The notes: generated by a model not told the origin, from the letters alone. Positions 20,429 through 29,581 are shown, counted from the stretch's first letter. The stretch: 31,062 bases of DNA from Gammaproteobacteria bacterium (GCA_030620735.1 JAUXDV010000002.1:1-31062), one strand, 5' to 3'. Translations and numbers: made by a program.

Positions 20429-21199
20429 TCAACGCACAATACTGCGGCGGCTGTTTTCCAGAAAGTCGACCATCACAGCAAGTTGCGGGAAATCTCCGGC
20501 AAGCTCGGCGATCTGTTCGGCGGCTTCGCCGAGCTTGAGACCGCTGTGGTAGAGCAATTTATAGGCATCCTTGATGAGTCGCACAGTTTCAGCATCAAAG
20601 CCACTACGCTTCAATCCTTCGCTGTTGACCCCCCTGGGGACGGCAGGTGCCCCGGAAACCAGCAGATAGGGCGGCACATCACGGTTAATCGCCGTTCCCA
20701 TGGCGCTAAAGCTGTGAGCGCCGATGGAACAAAACTGATGCACCAGCGTAAAGCCGCTGAGGATGGCGTAATCGCCGATATCGACGTGCCCGGCAAGAGA
20801 GGAGCCGTTTGACATGACGATATGATCCTCGAGCATGCAGTCGTGCGCCACATGGGTATAGGCCATCAGCAGGTTGTCATTGCCGATACTGGTTAGCCCC
20901 TGGTCCTGCACAGTGCCGCGATGGATGGTGGCATATTCCCGGATGATATTGCGATCACCGATTGTCAGGAGCGTCTCCTCTCCGGAATATTTCTTGTCCT
21001 GAGGTATTTCTCCAATTGAGGAGAACTGGAAAATTCTGTTCTCTTCACCGATGGTTGTCTTCCCCTGAATGACGACATGTGAAGCGATGCTTGTCCCCAT
21101 GCCGATTTTTACACCTGCGCCAATGACGCTGAAAGGGCCAATGCTGACCCCCTCTGCGATTTCACAATCGGCATCAATAACGGCAGAGGGATGGATCAT
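20429..21199 (-). CDS. lpxA: UDP-N-acetylglucosamine acyltransferase
   Basis: A 256-residue left-handed beta-helix protein with hexapeptide repeats, the first enzyme of lipid A synthesis. It transfers a 3-hydroxyacyl chain from ACP to UDP-GlcNAc. The catalytic His is H119 in VAHDC. At the chain-length ruler position, Gly173 in E. coli and Met173 in Pseudomonas aeruginosa, this protein has M167 in AHSFSAMGTA, identical in pattern to the P. aeruginosa enzyme, which prefers C10 chains. The ATG shares one base with the fabZ stop (TGATG). The chosen start MIHPSAVID fits the family; the frame is open seven codons more. The C-terminal helical domain (EGLKRSGF...) is complete. Confidence 0.96.
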   Translation of the reverse strand: MIHPSAVIDADCEIAEGVSIGPFSVIGAGVKIGMGTSIASHVVIQGKTTIGEENRIFQFSSIGEIPQDKKYSGEETLLTIGDRNIIREYATIHRGTVQDQGLTSIGNDNLLMAYTHVAHDCMLEDHIVMSNGSSLAGHVDIGDYAILSGFTLVHQFCSIGAHSFSAMGTAINRDVPPYLLVSGAPAVPRGVNSEGLKRSGFDAETVRLIKDAYKLLYHSGLKLGEAAEQIAELAGDFPQLAVMVDFLENSRRSIVR

Positions 21200-21648
21200 C
21201 AGATCTCCCGCGGTGTACACATGATTTGCGCCGAGGCCGCCAGCTGCCCATCAACACTTGCCCTGGTGTCGAATACCCAGATCGAGCGCTTTTGTTTGAC
21301 AAACTCGACTTCCAGCCTCAACTGGTCGCCAGGCTCGACAACACGCTTGAAGCGCACCCTGTCGATACCGACCAAATAGTAGATCAGGCTCTTCCTGAGC
21401 TCTTCAGGCTGCGCCTTCATCGCCAACAGGCCTGTGCATTGCGCCAGCGCTTCGACGATCAGCACTCCTGGCATCACCGGCTTGACCGGAAAGTGCCCTG
21501 CAAAAAAATGCTCGTTAATGCTGACGTTTTTGATGCCGACCAGCCGCTGCGCCTCGTCAATCTCAATGACCCTGTCAACCAGCAAAAAGGGGTAGCGATG
21601 CGGCAGAAATTCCATGATCTGCCGGACATCCATTACTGTTTCACTCAT
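21199..21648 (-). CDS. fabZ: 3-hydroxyacyl-ACP dehydratase FabZ
   Basis: A 149-residue hot-dog-fold dehydratase of fatty acid synthesis. It removes water from 3-hydroxyacyl-ACP and competes with LpxA for that substrate. The catalytic residues are H52 in GHFPVKPVMPG and E66 in EALAQ. The N-terminal LPHRYPFLLVDRV motif is typical. The ATG at 21648 has AGGA eight bases upstream; a TTG two codons before is less likely. In most gammaproteobacteria lpxD precedes fabZ. Here the 130 bp before fabZ hold only a palindromic repeat and then skp. Confidence 0.96.
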   Translation of the reverse strand: MSETVMDVRQIMEFLPHRYPFLLVDRVIEIDEAQRLVGIKNVSINEHFFAGHFPVKPVMPGVLIVEALAQCTGLLAMKAQPEELRKSLIYYLVGIDRVRFKRVVEPGDQLRLEVEFVKQKRSIWVFDTRASVDGQLAASAQIMCTPREI

Positions 21649-21715
21649 GTCCAAATCCTACTGAAAGCTCTCAACAATATATGCCTTTTCGAGGCACTGC
21701 CATTTATCATTTTTC

Positions 21716-21785
21716 ACCACGGAACACACAGAATACGCGGAAAATGGAGGAAATAATTCCGTGTAGTCCGTGTGTTCCGTGGTTA
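21716..21785. repeat. ACCAC...GTGGT palindrome, CACGGAACA family
   Basis: 70 bp. Left units CACGGAACA, CACAGAATA, CGCGGAAAA; right arm (complement) CACGGAACA, CACGGACTA, CACGGAATT. Period nine. The TAA at its end (21785-21783 on the minus strand) is the skp stop codon. It fills the place where lpxD normally lies. Confidence 0.85.
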
Positions 21786-22346
21786 CTTTTTATTTTTGGA
21801 AGCCGTATCCGGCTCTTCTTCTGCGTGGCGCTCCTTCAGGCGCTGCAGAATCTGGTCAGAGATATCAACGCGGTCACTGACATAGACGACGCCCGCCTCG
21901 AAAACCATGTCGATATCCTGCTCTTTGGCAATAGATTCAATCACCTCTGCTATCAGCAGACGCAGCCTGTTCATCTCTTCATTCTTCTGCAGCGCGATGT
22001 CCTCTTCCATCTCGATGCGGGCTGTTTTGAGACGCCGCGCCTTGACCAGGATATCCCGCTCCAACTCCGTACGCTTGTTGATATCCAGCGTATCACGCTG
22101 GCTTGTCAGCCCTTTTTTTAACTGATTCAGACTCTCTTCGCGCAGATTGAGTTCAGCTTCACGCTTTTCATATCCCGCCTTCAGGACTGCTTCAATCGCC
22201 TTGACCTGGGGCGTGAATTTCAGGATCCTGCTGACATTGACAAAGGCCAGCTTATGGGGAGCATTGCCGGGTTCAGCAGCCGCGCAGGGAATCGTAGAGA
22301 AGAGCAGTGCTGCAGCCAGCAACGCCGGCAGATAAAGATCTCTCAT
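21783..22346 (-). CDS. skp: Periplasmic chaperone Skp/OmpH family
   Basis: A 187-residue protein with a signal peptide (hydrophobic LPALLAAALLFSTIP, cleavage near AAA-EP), then AFVNVSRILKFTPQ and a long Lys/Glu-rich coiled coil (about 50-140), ending in VVYVSDRVDISDQILQRLKE. Skp trimers hold unfolded outer-membrane proteins in the periplasm and hand them to BamA. It starts six bases after bamA ends. The C-terminus continues beyond the family's usual end into a polar tail (HAEEEPDTASKNKK), and its stop codon TAA is the last three bases of a dispersed repeat, so the tail may be changed by the repeat's arrival. Confidence 0.9.
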   Translation of the reverse strand: MRDLYLPALLAAALLFSTIPCAAAEPGNAPHKLAFVNVSRILKFTPQVKAIEAVLKAGYEKREAELNLREESLNQLKKGLTSQRDTLDINKRTELERDILVKARRLKTARIEMEEDIALQKNEEMNRLRLLIAEVIESIAKEQDIDMVFEAGVVYVSDRVDISDQILQRLKERHAEEEPDTASKNKK

Positions 22347-22351
22347 GCGGC

Positions 22352-24643
22352 CTAGAAATTCGAACCAAAGGTGAACTGAAACTCTTCGGTCTCATCGAAG
22401 GGTTGTTCATTAAAGGGCGCTGCATAACTGACATTCAGCAGCCCGAATGGTGAAAGCCAGCTCACTGCAAGACCTGCAGAGTAACGAAACCTGTCCGAGT
22501 CAAAATCATCGACATCGAAGGAGACGTTGCCAAAATCGGCAAAGGCGATCAGGCGAACGCTCTCACTCAGATCCATGAAGGGAGGTGGAAACCACAACTC
22601 GCCACCGCCAATGACCTTGAAAGTACCGGCGATGGTATTGCCGTCGAGGTCTGTTCCTCCGCCGATCGAGTAGGATTTATAACCACGCACCGAACCGGGT
22701 CCGCCGGCATAGAAACCCTCATAAAAAGGGAAAAGATCAGTACCGGAATAAGTGTCACCCCAGGAAACTTCACCTTTCAAGGCCAGAGAGAGATGATCGG
22801 TGATGCCGAAATACTGTTTATGCTTGTATTTCAGCGTCCAGAATTCAAAATCACTACCGGGCAGTGCAAGCATTACCCCGGCGCTGATGAGGGCGCCGTC
22901 AGAGGTAAACATCGCCGTGTCCCTGGTGTCACGCGACCAGGTGGCGCCAAGCTTGTAGGTGTTGATCTGCTGGCCATCCTCATAGAAATCTTTGATATAG
23001 TTTGGCGCCAAACCTTCATCAAAGTGGAGCTTCAAATACTCGAGGTTCAGATAGAGCCCGATCCTGTCCCATTCAGAGATAGGAAAGCCAAAATTGAGTC
23101 CCAGGATTCCTGTGTCTGTCGCATACCTGGCGACATCCGAATTCAGTTCGGAAAAGTCGGTCTGCCGGTACATGATGCGGAATCCCTGGCTGATGCCGTC
23201 AATGGTAAAATAGGGATTGCGGTATGCGAGTTCCACGTAGGTATTGACATCACTGGTGTTAAAACCAAGTGTCACGTTCTTGCCGGAACCAAAGAAGTTG
23301 TCATCACTCAGCCTGGCCTGGAACGAGACACCGCTGTCCTGTGAAAAACCAACGCCCAGCATCAGCTCGCGGGATTTTTTCTCGACCACGGTGACATCCA
23401 CATCAACCTGGTCCGATGATCCCGGGACAGGTCTGGTGGCAATCTCCACCGACTCAAAATAGCCCAGACGTAGCAGACGCTGCTTCGACTCCCTGACCTT
23501 TTCAGCTGAGAACCAGGCGGCTTCCATCTGCCGAAACTCACGTCGCAGTACTCTGTCGCGTGAGCGGGTATTGCCATGGATATTGACGCGCCTGACATAG
23601 GCCCGCCTGCCGGGTTCAACATAGAGCGTGATCTTGACACTCTTGTTCTCCTCATCGATATCGGGAATGGCATTGACACTGGCAAGCGCATATCCCTTGT
23701 CGGAGAGTGCTGCACTGATGGCCTCGGTGCTTTTGACGACCTGCTTGCGAGAGAAAGGCTCATTGCGCCGCAATTCAATCAACGGAAAAAGTTCTTCAGG
23801 ATCCACTACGGCCTTGCCTGCCAACTGGATATCTTCAACGGTATAGACATCACCTTCAGTAATATTGATGGTGAGGAAGACATCCTCCTTCTCGGGACTG
23901 ATATTCACCTGTGTCGATAGCACATCAAATTTCAGGTAACCGCGATCCATGTAAAAGGAGCGCAGACTTTCAATGTCCGCTTCCAGTTTTTGGCTGGAGT
24001 ATTGGTTGTTTTTGGTGAAACGAGAAATCCAGTTGCCTGTCGACAGAGAGATTTCATCGAGCAGATCATCCTCGTCAAAAGCCTTGTTGCCAACGATGTT
24101 GACGCGTTTGATTTTTGCAGTTCTACCCTCACGCACATTGATATCCACTGCTACACGGTTGCGTTCCAGCGGAGAGACTGTGGAGGTGATGATGACACTG
24201 TATTTGCCGCGGTCAAAATAGGAGCGTTTCAGATCCTGCTTGATGTTGTCCAGAACCTGCTGATTGAATACCCTCCCTTCAGAAAACCCCGCATCACGCA
24301 GACCTGTTTTCAGCTGATCAGTATCAATGTCCTTGTTGCCGCTGAAACTGATCGACGCAATCGATGGACGTTCGATCACCGAGACCACCATCACGCCGCC
24401 ATCCTGCTCGAGCGATACATCCTTGAACAGACCGCTCTTGTACAATGCGCGGACAATCTCGCCACCGGCGGTGTCGTCAACCCGATCTCCAATTTCAAAA
24501 GGGATATGACTGAAAACGGTGCCCACTGGAACCCGCTGCAGACCCTCGACCCGGATATCCCGAATGACAAAGGAGCCTGCATAAACAAGTGAAGAGAGAA
24601 CCAGCAGCCCTGCTGCTATTAACGCATATTTTGTTTTTATCAC
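22352..24643 (-). CDS. bamA: Outer membrane protein assembly factor BamA
   Basis: A 763-residue BamA. The signal peptide is MIKTKYALIAAGLLVLSSLVYA; five POTRA domains follow (about residues 23-420; starts such as FVIRDIRVEGLQRVPVGTVF and RAYVRRVNIHGNTRSRDRVL are clear), then a 16-strand barrel. The conserved VRGY of the L6 loop is in GGPGSVRGYKSYS, and the C-terminal strand FQFTFGSNF ends in Phe. BamA inserts barrels into the outer membrane. No ATG exists near the start: I choose the GTG at 24643 because it begins the signal peptide; GTGs at 24700 and 24721 are alternatives that would give an unlikely N-terminus. It is preceded by a chimeric palindrome. Confidence 0.93.
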   Translation of the reverse strand: MIKTKYALIAAGLLVLSSLVYAGSFVIRDIRVEGLQRVPVGTVFSHIPFEIGDRVDDTAGGEIVRALYKSGLFKDVSLEQDGGVMVVSVIERPSIASISFSGNKDIDTDQLKTGLRDAGFSEGRVFNQQVLDNIKQDLKRSYFDRGKYSVIITSTVSPLERNRVAVDINVREGRTAKIKRVNIVGNKAFDEDDLLDEISLSTGNWISRFTKNNQYSSQKLEADIESLRSFYMDRGYLKFDVLSTQVNISPEKEDVFLTINITEGDVYTVEDIQLAGKAVVDPEELFPLIELRRNEPFSRKQVVKSTEAISAALSDKGYALASVNAIPDIDEENKSVKITLYVEPGRRAYVRRVNIHGNTRSRDRVLRREFRQMEAAWFSAEKVRESKQRLLRLGYFESVEIATRPVPGSSDQVDVDVTVVEKKSRELMLGVGFSQDSGVSFQARLSDDNFFGSGKNVTLGFNTSDVNTYVELAYRNPYFTIDGISQGFRIMYRQTDFSELNSDVARYATDTGILGLNFGFPISEWDRIGLYLNLEYLKLHFDEGLAPNYIKDFYEDGQQINTYKLGATWSRDTRDTAMFTSDGALISAGVMLALPGSDFEFWTLKYKHKQYFGITDHLSLALKGEVSWGDTYSGTDLFPFYEGFYAGGPGSVRGYKSYSIGGGTDLDGNTIAGTFKVIGGGELWFPPPFMDLSESVRLIAFADFGNVSFDVDDFDSDRFRYSAGLAVSWLSPFGLLNVSYAAPFNEQPFDETEEFQFTFGSNF

Positions 24644-24807
24644 TGGAAAACACCGTGTGTGTCTGAAAAAAGTGGCCACTTCAGCAATTTGATCGTTCAC
24701 ATGCGTACTGAAGATAAACACATAACTGAATTGTTGCCGATTATAAAGGAATTCGTGATGTTGCGTAATGCAAAAAACCAGCTTTGAATCTACATGAGAA
24801 CTCTATT

Positions 24808-24888
24808 ACCACGGAACACACGGACCACACGGAAAACAGGAGTGGTCGATGTATCTATTTTCGTGTTTTTCGTGACTTTCGTGGTTAA
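24808..24888. repeat. Chimeric ACCAC...GTGGT palindrome
   Basis: Left arm units CACGGAACA, CACGGACCA, CACGGAAAA belong to the family at 21716-21785. The right arm (complement) CACGAAAGT, CACGAAAAA, CACGAAAAT belongs to the family at 30393-30466. The two arms pair less well than those of either parent. It starts eight bases after the rseP stop codon (read on the minus strand), in the rseP-bamA gap. Confidence 0.85.
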
Positions 24889-24896
24889 AAATTGAG

Positions 24897-26264
24897 TCAC
24901 GGACCAAAAAAGCGGTTCAAATCCACATAAATCGCCAGAAACATGATTGCCGCAATGATCATCAGGCCCACTTTTTGCAGTTGCAGCATCGCAGGCTCGG
25001 ACAACGGGCTTCCTTTGATTGCTTCGATCAGAAACAGAAACAGATGCCCACCATCCAGCACCGGAATAGGCAGCAGGTTGATGACGCCGAGGGTAATACT
25101 CAGCATCGCCAGCAAGCCGACAAAAAATGAGAAGCCGCCCTTGGCGGAATCACCTGCAATCTTGGCGATCGTCAGCGGACCGCCCATATTATGCACAGAC
25201 ATCCTTCCCGTGATCATGCTCCAGATGCCATTGAGCGTCAGTTTTGTCATGCGCCATGTTTCATGCAGCGCCCTCGGCAAGGCTTCAACAACGCCATAGC
25301 GATCCAGAATACGGTATTCATCTGCAAACCCCTCTGGGATAGCACTACCAACACCTGCAAATCCAATCACTTTGCCATGCTCATCCTTCGCATCCGGACG
25401 CAATTTCAGCTCTATCTGGCCAGTTTCCCTCTCAACGACAAGTTGCATCTCCTGCTCAGGATGCGCCCTGATAACATCACTCCAGGCTTTCCATGAAACA
25501 ATCTCCTCGCCATTGGCGAAGAGAATGCGGTCTCCCGGCAATAGTTGCGCCCGCTCCGCCGCCTTGCCGCTGCTGATGATGCCGATCACCGCAGGAAGCG
25601 TCGGAAAGCGGGGCGCCAGACCTATCTTTTCCAGCGAAGCCTGTCCATCGCGCAATGGCGACAACATTGCATTTGTCAGTACAACAGCGCGTTCGGCATC
25701 ATACTCTCCCTGCAGGAGAAGCTGCGCCGGCTGCTCCGTCATTGCCGCCTCGATCAAAGCCTGGTTTACCCTGTTCCATCCAGGCGTCTGATCATCGTTG
25801 ATGCTGACAATACGGTCATTTTCACGCACACCGGCTGTATAGACTATGGAGTCAGCCGCCAGCTCTCCCACATAGGATTTGATATCGATCTCACCGTTTA
25901 CGAAAACCGCCCAGTAGGCGAGAACGGCGAACAGCAGATTAAACAGCGGACCAGCGGCTACGATGGCGCTGCGAACAGCAAGCGACTGGCGATTGAAGGC
26001 GTAGGGAAGATCCTCTTCGGCAATATCCTCCTCCTCGCGTTCATCGACCATCTTGACGTAGCCGCCAAGCGGAATGGCGGCAAAGATGTATTCAACGCCA
26101 TCTTTGGCGGTATGTTTCCATAGAGCAGGGCCAAAGCCGATGGAGAAGCGCAGCACCTTCACTCCCAGTTTGCGCGCCACCCAGAAGTGGCCGAACTCGT
26201 GAACGCCGACGAGAATGACGATGAGAACCATCGCCCAGAAGATCATGGAGAGAATATCTAACAT
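24897..26264 (-). CDS. rseP: Site-2 intramembrane zinc protease RseP
   Basis: A 455-residue inner-membrane metalloprotease. The zinc motif is H22-E-F-G-H26 in the first helix, then AAGPLFNLLFAVLAYW, two periplasmic PDZ domains (about 115-310, each with a GDRI/NDRI-type strand) and the third zinc ligand in NLLPIPVLDGGH near residue 400. It cuts RseA after DegS, releasing sigma-E when outer-membrane assembly is stressed, so its place before bamA and skp is functional. The ATG follows dxr by five bases. Length and motif order equal the E. coli protein (450 residues). Confidence 0.96.
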   Translation of the reverse strand: MLDILSMIFWAMVLIVILVGVHEFGHFWVARKLGVKVLRFSIGFGPALWKHTAKDGVEYIFAAIPLGGYVKMVDEREEEDIAEEDLPYAFNRQSLAVRSAIVAAGPLFNLLFAVLAYWAVFVNGEIDIKSYVGELAADSIVYTAGVRENDRIVSINDDQTPGWNRVNQALIEAAMTEQPAQLLLQGEYDAERAVVLTNAMLSPLRDGQASLEKIGLAPRFPTLPAVIGIISSGKAAERAQLLPGDRILFANGEEIVSWKAWSDVIRAHPEQEMQLVVERETGQIELKLRPDAKDEHGKVIGFAGVGSAIPEGFADEYRILDRYGVVEALPRALHETWRMTKLTLNGIWSMITGRMSVHNMGGPLTIAKIAGDSAKGGFSFFVGLLAMLSITLGVINLLPIPVLDGGHLFLFLIEAIKGSPLSEPAMLQLQKVGLMIIAAIMFLAIYVDLNRFFGP

Positions 26265-26269
26265 TAAAT

Positions 26270-27436
26270 TCAGACCATTTGAGGTATAAATTGTTCCGCC
26301 TGGCGGCGGCTGCGTTGATCCACTTCCAGCAGGTGCTCGATACTCTGCGGCTGCATCTGTCCAGCGTTTTCCATCACAGCCTGGTTCAGCCGGGGAATTG
26401 CGCTGAAGGGAATACGGCCATTGAGGAAGGCATCGACAGACACCTCGTTCGCCGCGTTCAGAACCGCTGGCATGACACCTCCGGCAGCGACAACGTCATA
26501 GGCCAACTGCAGGCATGGAAAACGTTTGAAATCGGGTTGTTCAAAATCGAGGCGCGCAACCTCGAACAGATCCAGCGACGCAACGCCGGAATCGATTCGG
26601 CGTGGCCATGCCAGTGCATGGGCGATCGGGGTGCGCATGTCAGGATTGCCCATCTGCGCAAGCACCGAACCATCGACATACTCCACCATGGAGTGGATCA
26701 CACTTTGCGGATGCACCACTACCTGGATATCCTGAGGCGCAAGATCAAACAGCCAGCGCGCCTCGATCACCTCCAGCCCCTTGTTCATCATGGTCGCCGA
26801 ATCAACCGAAATCTTTTTTCCCATATCCCAGTTGGGATGAGCGCACGCCTGTTCGGGCGTCACATGATGCAGATCATCCACAGGAACGCTGCGAAAAGGG
26901 CCGCCTGAAGCAGTCAATAGAATGCGTTTGACTCCCTCTTTGCCGCCATTTGCAGGCATACACTGGAAAATGGCGTTGTGTTCGCTGTCAATTGGCAGCA
27001 GTGTCGCCTGATGCTGCTCGACAGCATCCATAAAGAGCTGTCCTGCAACCACCAGCGACTCCTTGTTTGCCAGCAGCACCCGTTTGCCGGATGTTGCCGC
27101 GGCCAGCGCAGAACGCAGACCTGCGGCGCCAACAATGGCCGCCATCACTGCGTCTACCTGAGACAGCGACGCCACAAATTCGAGTGCATCGGCGCCCTCC
27201 AGCACCTCTGTTGCCAGCCCCTGGTGCGCAATGCGCTGACGCAGCTGCTCTGCTGCCGGAGGATCGACCAGTACTGCATACTGCGGCCGAAATTCAGTGA
27301 CCTGCTGCAGCAGTTTTTCGACACTGCTGTTGGCCGCAAGCGCAATGACCCTGAATTGATCGGCATGCCGCCGAAGCACATCCAGCGTGCTAACGCCGAT
27401 GGAGCCGGTCGAACCAAGTACTGTAACCCCGATCAC
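26270..27436 (-). CDS. dxr: 1-deoxy-D-xylulose 5-phosphate reductoisomerase
   Basis: A 388-residue MEP-pathway enzyme that makes 2-C-methylerythritol 4-phosphate with NADPH and a divalent metal. The nucleotide loop is LGSTGSIGVSTLDV; the active-site motifs are LLANKESLV, LPIDSEHNAIFQC (metal-binding Asp and Glu), TASGGPFR and HPNWDMGKKISVDSATMMNKGLE. The start is a GTG (27436) overlapping the cdsA stop by four bases (GTGA). A much longer open frame upstream is only a shadow of cdsA. It supplies isopentenyl diphosphate for UppS, two genes upstream. Confidence 0.95.
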   Translation of the reverse strand: MIGVTVLGSTGSIGVSTLDVLRRHADQFRVIALAANSSVEKLLQQVTEFRPQYAVLVDPPAAEQLRQRIAHQGLATEVLEGADALEFVASLSQVDAVMAAIVGAAGLRSALAAATSGKRVLLANKESLVVAGQLFMDAVEQHQATLLPIDSEHNAIFQCMPANGGKEGVKRILLTASGGPFRSVPVDDLHHVTPEQACAHPNWDMGKKISVDSATMMNKGLEVIEARWLFDLAPQDIQVVVHPQSVIHSMVEYVDGSVLAQMGNPDMRTPIAHALAWPRRIDSGVASLDLFEVARLDFEQPDFKRFPCLQLAYDVVAAGGVMPAVLNAANEVSVDAFLNGRIPFSAIPRLNQAVMENAGQMQPQSIEHLLEVDQRSRRQAEQFIPQMV

Positions 27437-28272
27437 AGCAGAATCCCACTGAGGTAGAGTCCTGCAACAAATACCGGAGCACTGGCAATCAGGCTGTCGA
27501 TGCGGTCCCAGATACCGCCGTGTCCAGGCAGAAGATGGCCACTGTCTTTCATGTCCGCACGGCGTTTTACAAGACTCTCGAACAGATCGCCGGCAACAGA
27601 GACAACGGCTGTCAGCAACGATAGCAGCAGGGCGGTGGTAATCATGTATGCAGTCGAATTGGCAGACGCCTGGAACAGCATCACAAACATCAACACGCCC
27701 CACAGGGCTGCAAAGAGCAGCGCTCCGGCCATCCCCTCAAGCGTTTTTCCGGGGCTCAGCACAGGCGCCAGCTTGTGGCGGCCAAAGGCCTTGCCGCTGA
27801 AATAGGCGGCAGAGTCGGCAATCCAGATCAGAATCAGCAATCCCAGCGTCAATTTCGGTCCGATATCCGGCAGCTTATGCAGGGAAACCAAAGCCTGCCA
27901 GGCTGCACTGAGCAGCAACAGACCGAGCGCCAGTATAAATGGCTGAAATGCCGCTTTGTGCAACACTTTGTTCCGCCATGAAAACAGGGCAAGCGCCATT
28001 CCCAGCCAGATGCCTGCAGCAATCAGGATCAGGAAGTTAGACACTGCAAGCGTGGCAATAAACCACAGTGCGGCGATCAGCACCCCGCACAGGAGCACAT
28101 AGAGAAGTTGCAACGGCAGGGTTTTCAGACCGGCCAGGCGCGCCCACTCCCATGCACACAACAGCATCACAGCAGCCACGATAGCGGCAAACAGCCAGTG
28201 ATCAGCCGCAAGCACCCCCCAAACGACGAGGGGAATCAGAATGATGGCGGTGAGAACGCGTTGCAGCAGCAT
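27433..28272 (-). CDS. cdsA: Phosphatidate cytidylyltransferase
   Basis: A 279-residue membrane enzyme that makes CDP-diacylglycerol, precursor of all phospholipids. About eight hydrophobic helices are seen, and the C-terminal signature SVAGDLFESLVKRRADMKDS plus GHGGIWDRIDSL (Asp residues binding metal) is complete. IADSAAYFSGKAFGRHKLAP with SPGKTLEG forms the conserved middle segment. Its ATG shares one base with the uppS stop and its TGA is inside the dxr GTGA, so translation of the three is likely coupled. Confidence 0.95.
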   Translation of the reverse strand: MLLQRVLTAIILIPLVVWGVLAADHWLFAAIVAAVMLLCAWEWARLAGLKTLPLQLLYVLLCGVLIAALWFIATLAVSNFLILIAAGIWLGMALALFSWRNKVLHKAAFQPFILALGLLLLSAAWQALVSLHKLPDIGPKLTLGLLILIWIADSAAYFSGKAFGRHKLAPVLSPGKTLEGMAGALLFAALWGVLMFVMLFQASANSTAYMITTALLLSLLTAVVSVAGDLFESLVKRRADMKDSGHLLPGHGGIWDRIDSLIASAPVFVAGLYLSGILL

Positions 28273-29012
28273 CAGCTTGCGGAGACCTGCTCGCCTGTGC
28301 GTCCAAAACGGCGCTGCCTGAGGGCATATTCCTGAAGCGCCTTGCGAAACTCGGCAACCGAAAAGTCAGGCCAGAGAACATCTGTAAAATAGAGTTCGGC
28401 GTAGGCCGCCTGCCACAGGATAAAATTACTGATGCGCAGTTCTCCACCAGTGCGGATAAAGAAATCGACATCAGGGAGATCAGCAAAACACAACTCTGCA
28501 GCAAAGTGCTGCTCATCAACATCGGCTGCGGCAAGTTCACCGCCTGCTACTTTTACAGCGACACTGCGCGCCGCTGCTGCAATGTCCCACTGCCCGCTAT
28601 AGGAGAGGGCGATCTGCAGCACCATTTTGTGATTCTCTGAGGTCAGTTCCTCGGCATTCCTGATAACCTGCTGCAGAGTTTCAGAGAGCACGGATCTGTC
28701 ACCGATAAAGCGCACCTGGATATGATTGCTGTGCAGTTCGTTGATCTCTCGCTGCATCACCTTGATGAAGAGTCCCATCAGAAAGGAACTCTCCTGCTCC
28801 GGTCTTTTCCAGTTTTCGCTGGAGAAGGCAAAAACCGTCAGAACCCGGATCCCAAGATTTTTACTCTCTTCGACAATTGCGTGCAACAGTCTGGATCCGG
28901 CCTGGTGGCCGAAGGTGCGTGGTTTCTTTTTCTGTTTTGCCCAGCGTCCATTGCCATCCATGACGATAGCAACATGGTGCGGAAGAATAGAAAATTGAAC
29001 GTTATCAGACAC
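28272..29012 (-). CDS. uppS: Undecaprenyl diphosphate synthase
   Basis: A 246-residue cis-prenyltransferase that builds the C55 lipid carrier for peptidoglycan and O-antigen. Motifs are VAIVMDGNGRWAKQ (catalytic Asp at residue 19), FGHQAG, FAFSSENWKRP and RTGGELRISNFILWQ. The start is a GTG (29012), 11 bases after the frr stop; no stronger start signal is nearby. Length is close to the E. coli value of 253. Confidence 0.95.
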   Translation of the reverse strand: MSDNVQFSILPHHVAIVMDGNGRWAKQKKKPRTFGHQAGSRLLHAIVEESKNLGIRVLTVFAFSSENWKRPEQESSFLMGLFIKVMQREINELHSNHIQVRFIGDRSVLSETLQQVIRNAEELTSENHKMVLQIALSYSGQWDIAAAARSVAVKVAGGELAAADVDEQHFAAELCFADLPDVDFFIRTGGELRISNFILWQAAYAELYFTDVLWPDFSVAEFRKALQEYALRQRRFGRTGEQVSAS

Positions 29013-29023
29013 GCGTCAGAGAC

Positions 29024-29581
29024 TCAGAAGGACATCAACTCTTCTTCCTTGACTGCAGGACGCTGATCGATCTCCTTGACATGCTGCTCCGTCAGTTTCT
29101 GGATAATCTCCTGTCCACGGCGTTCATCATCCTCGGTGATCATTTTCTCCTTCTCCATCTCCTTGAGATCGCTGTTAGCGTCGCGGCGGATATTGCGCAC
29201 AGCAACACGCGCCTGTTCACCTTCGTGCCGCACCACACGGGTCATATCCCGGCGTCGCTCTTCGGTCAGCGGCGGCAGCGGGATGCGCATAACATTCCCG
29301 GCTGTATTTGGATTCAGGCCCAGATCAGACTCCATGATCGCCTTTTCGACAGCCTTGACCATCGTCTGTTCAAAGGGTTGTACCAGCAGCGTACGTGCAT
29401 CTTCGACAGAGATATTTGCCACCTGTCTCAGAGGCGTATCCGTACCATAATAGGGAACGACGAGATGTTCGAGCAGGCTTGGATGCGCACGGCCAGTACG
29501 CAGTTTTATCAGCGCACCGTCAAGCGCGTTGACACTTTTTCCCATGCGATCAGCCGCATCTCTCTTTATTTCATCAATCAT
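29024..29581 (-). CDS. frr: Ribosome recycling factor
   Basis: A 185-residue factor that, with EF-G, splits post-termination ribosomes. It shows the tRNA-shaped two-domain pattern: helix 1 from MIDEIKRDAADRMGKSVNAL, LRTGRAHPSLLEHLVVPYYG, domain II with TLLVQPFEQ and LGLNPNTAGNVMRIPLPPLTEERR, then the long C-terminal helices ending EIDQRPAVKEEELMSF. Length is the same as in E. coli. It follows pyrH by 41 bp. Confidence 0.97.
   Translation of the reverse strand: MIDEIKRDAADRMGKSVNALDGALIKLRTGRAHPSLLEHLVVPYYGTDTPLRQVANISVEDARTLLVQPFEQTMVKAVEKAIMESDLGLNPNTAGNVMRIPLPPLTEERRRDMTRVVRHEGEQARVAVRNIRRDANSDLKEMEKEKMITEDDERRGQEIIQKLTEQHVKEIDQRPAVKEEELMSF

Noticed and set aside
27437..27703. N-terminal extension of the dxr frame of about 89 codons
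   Set aside because: It overlaps cdsA fully; the family start is met by the GTG overlapping the cdsA stop, and the extension reads like out-of-frame cdsA.
28722..29066. Plus-strand small genes inside the uppS/frr region
   Set aside because: They are complementary-strand shadows of strongly conserved genes.
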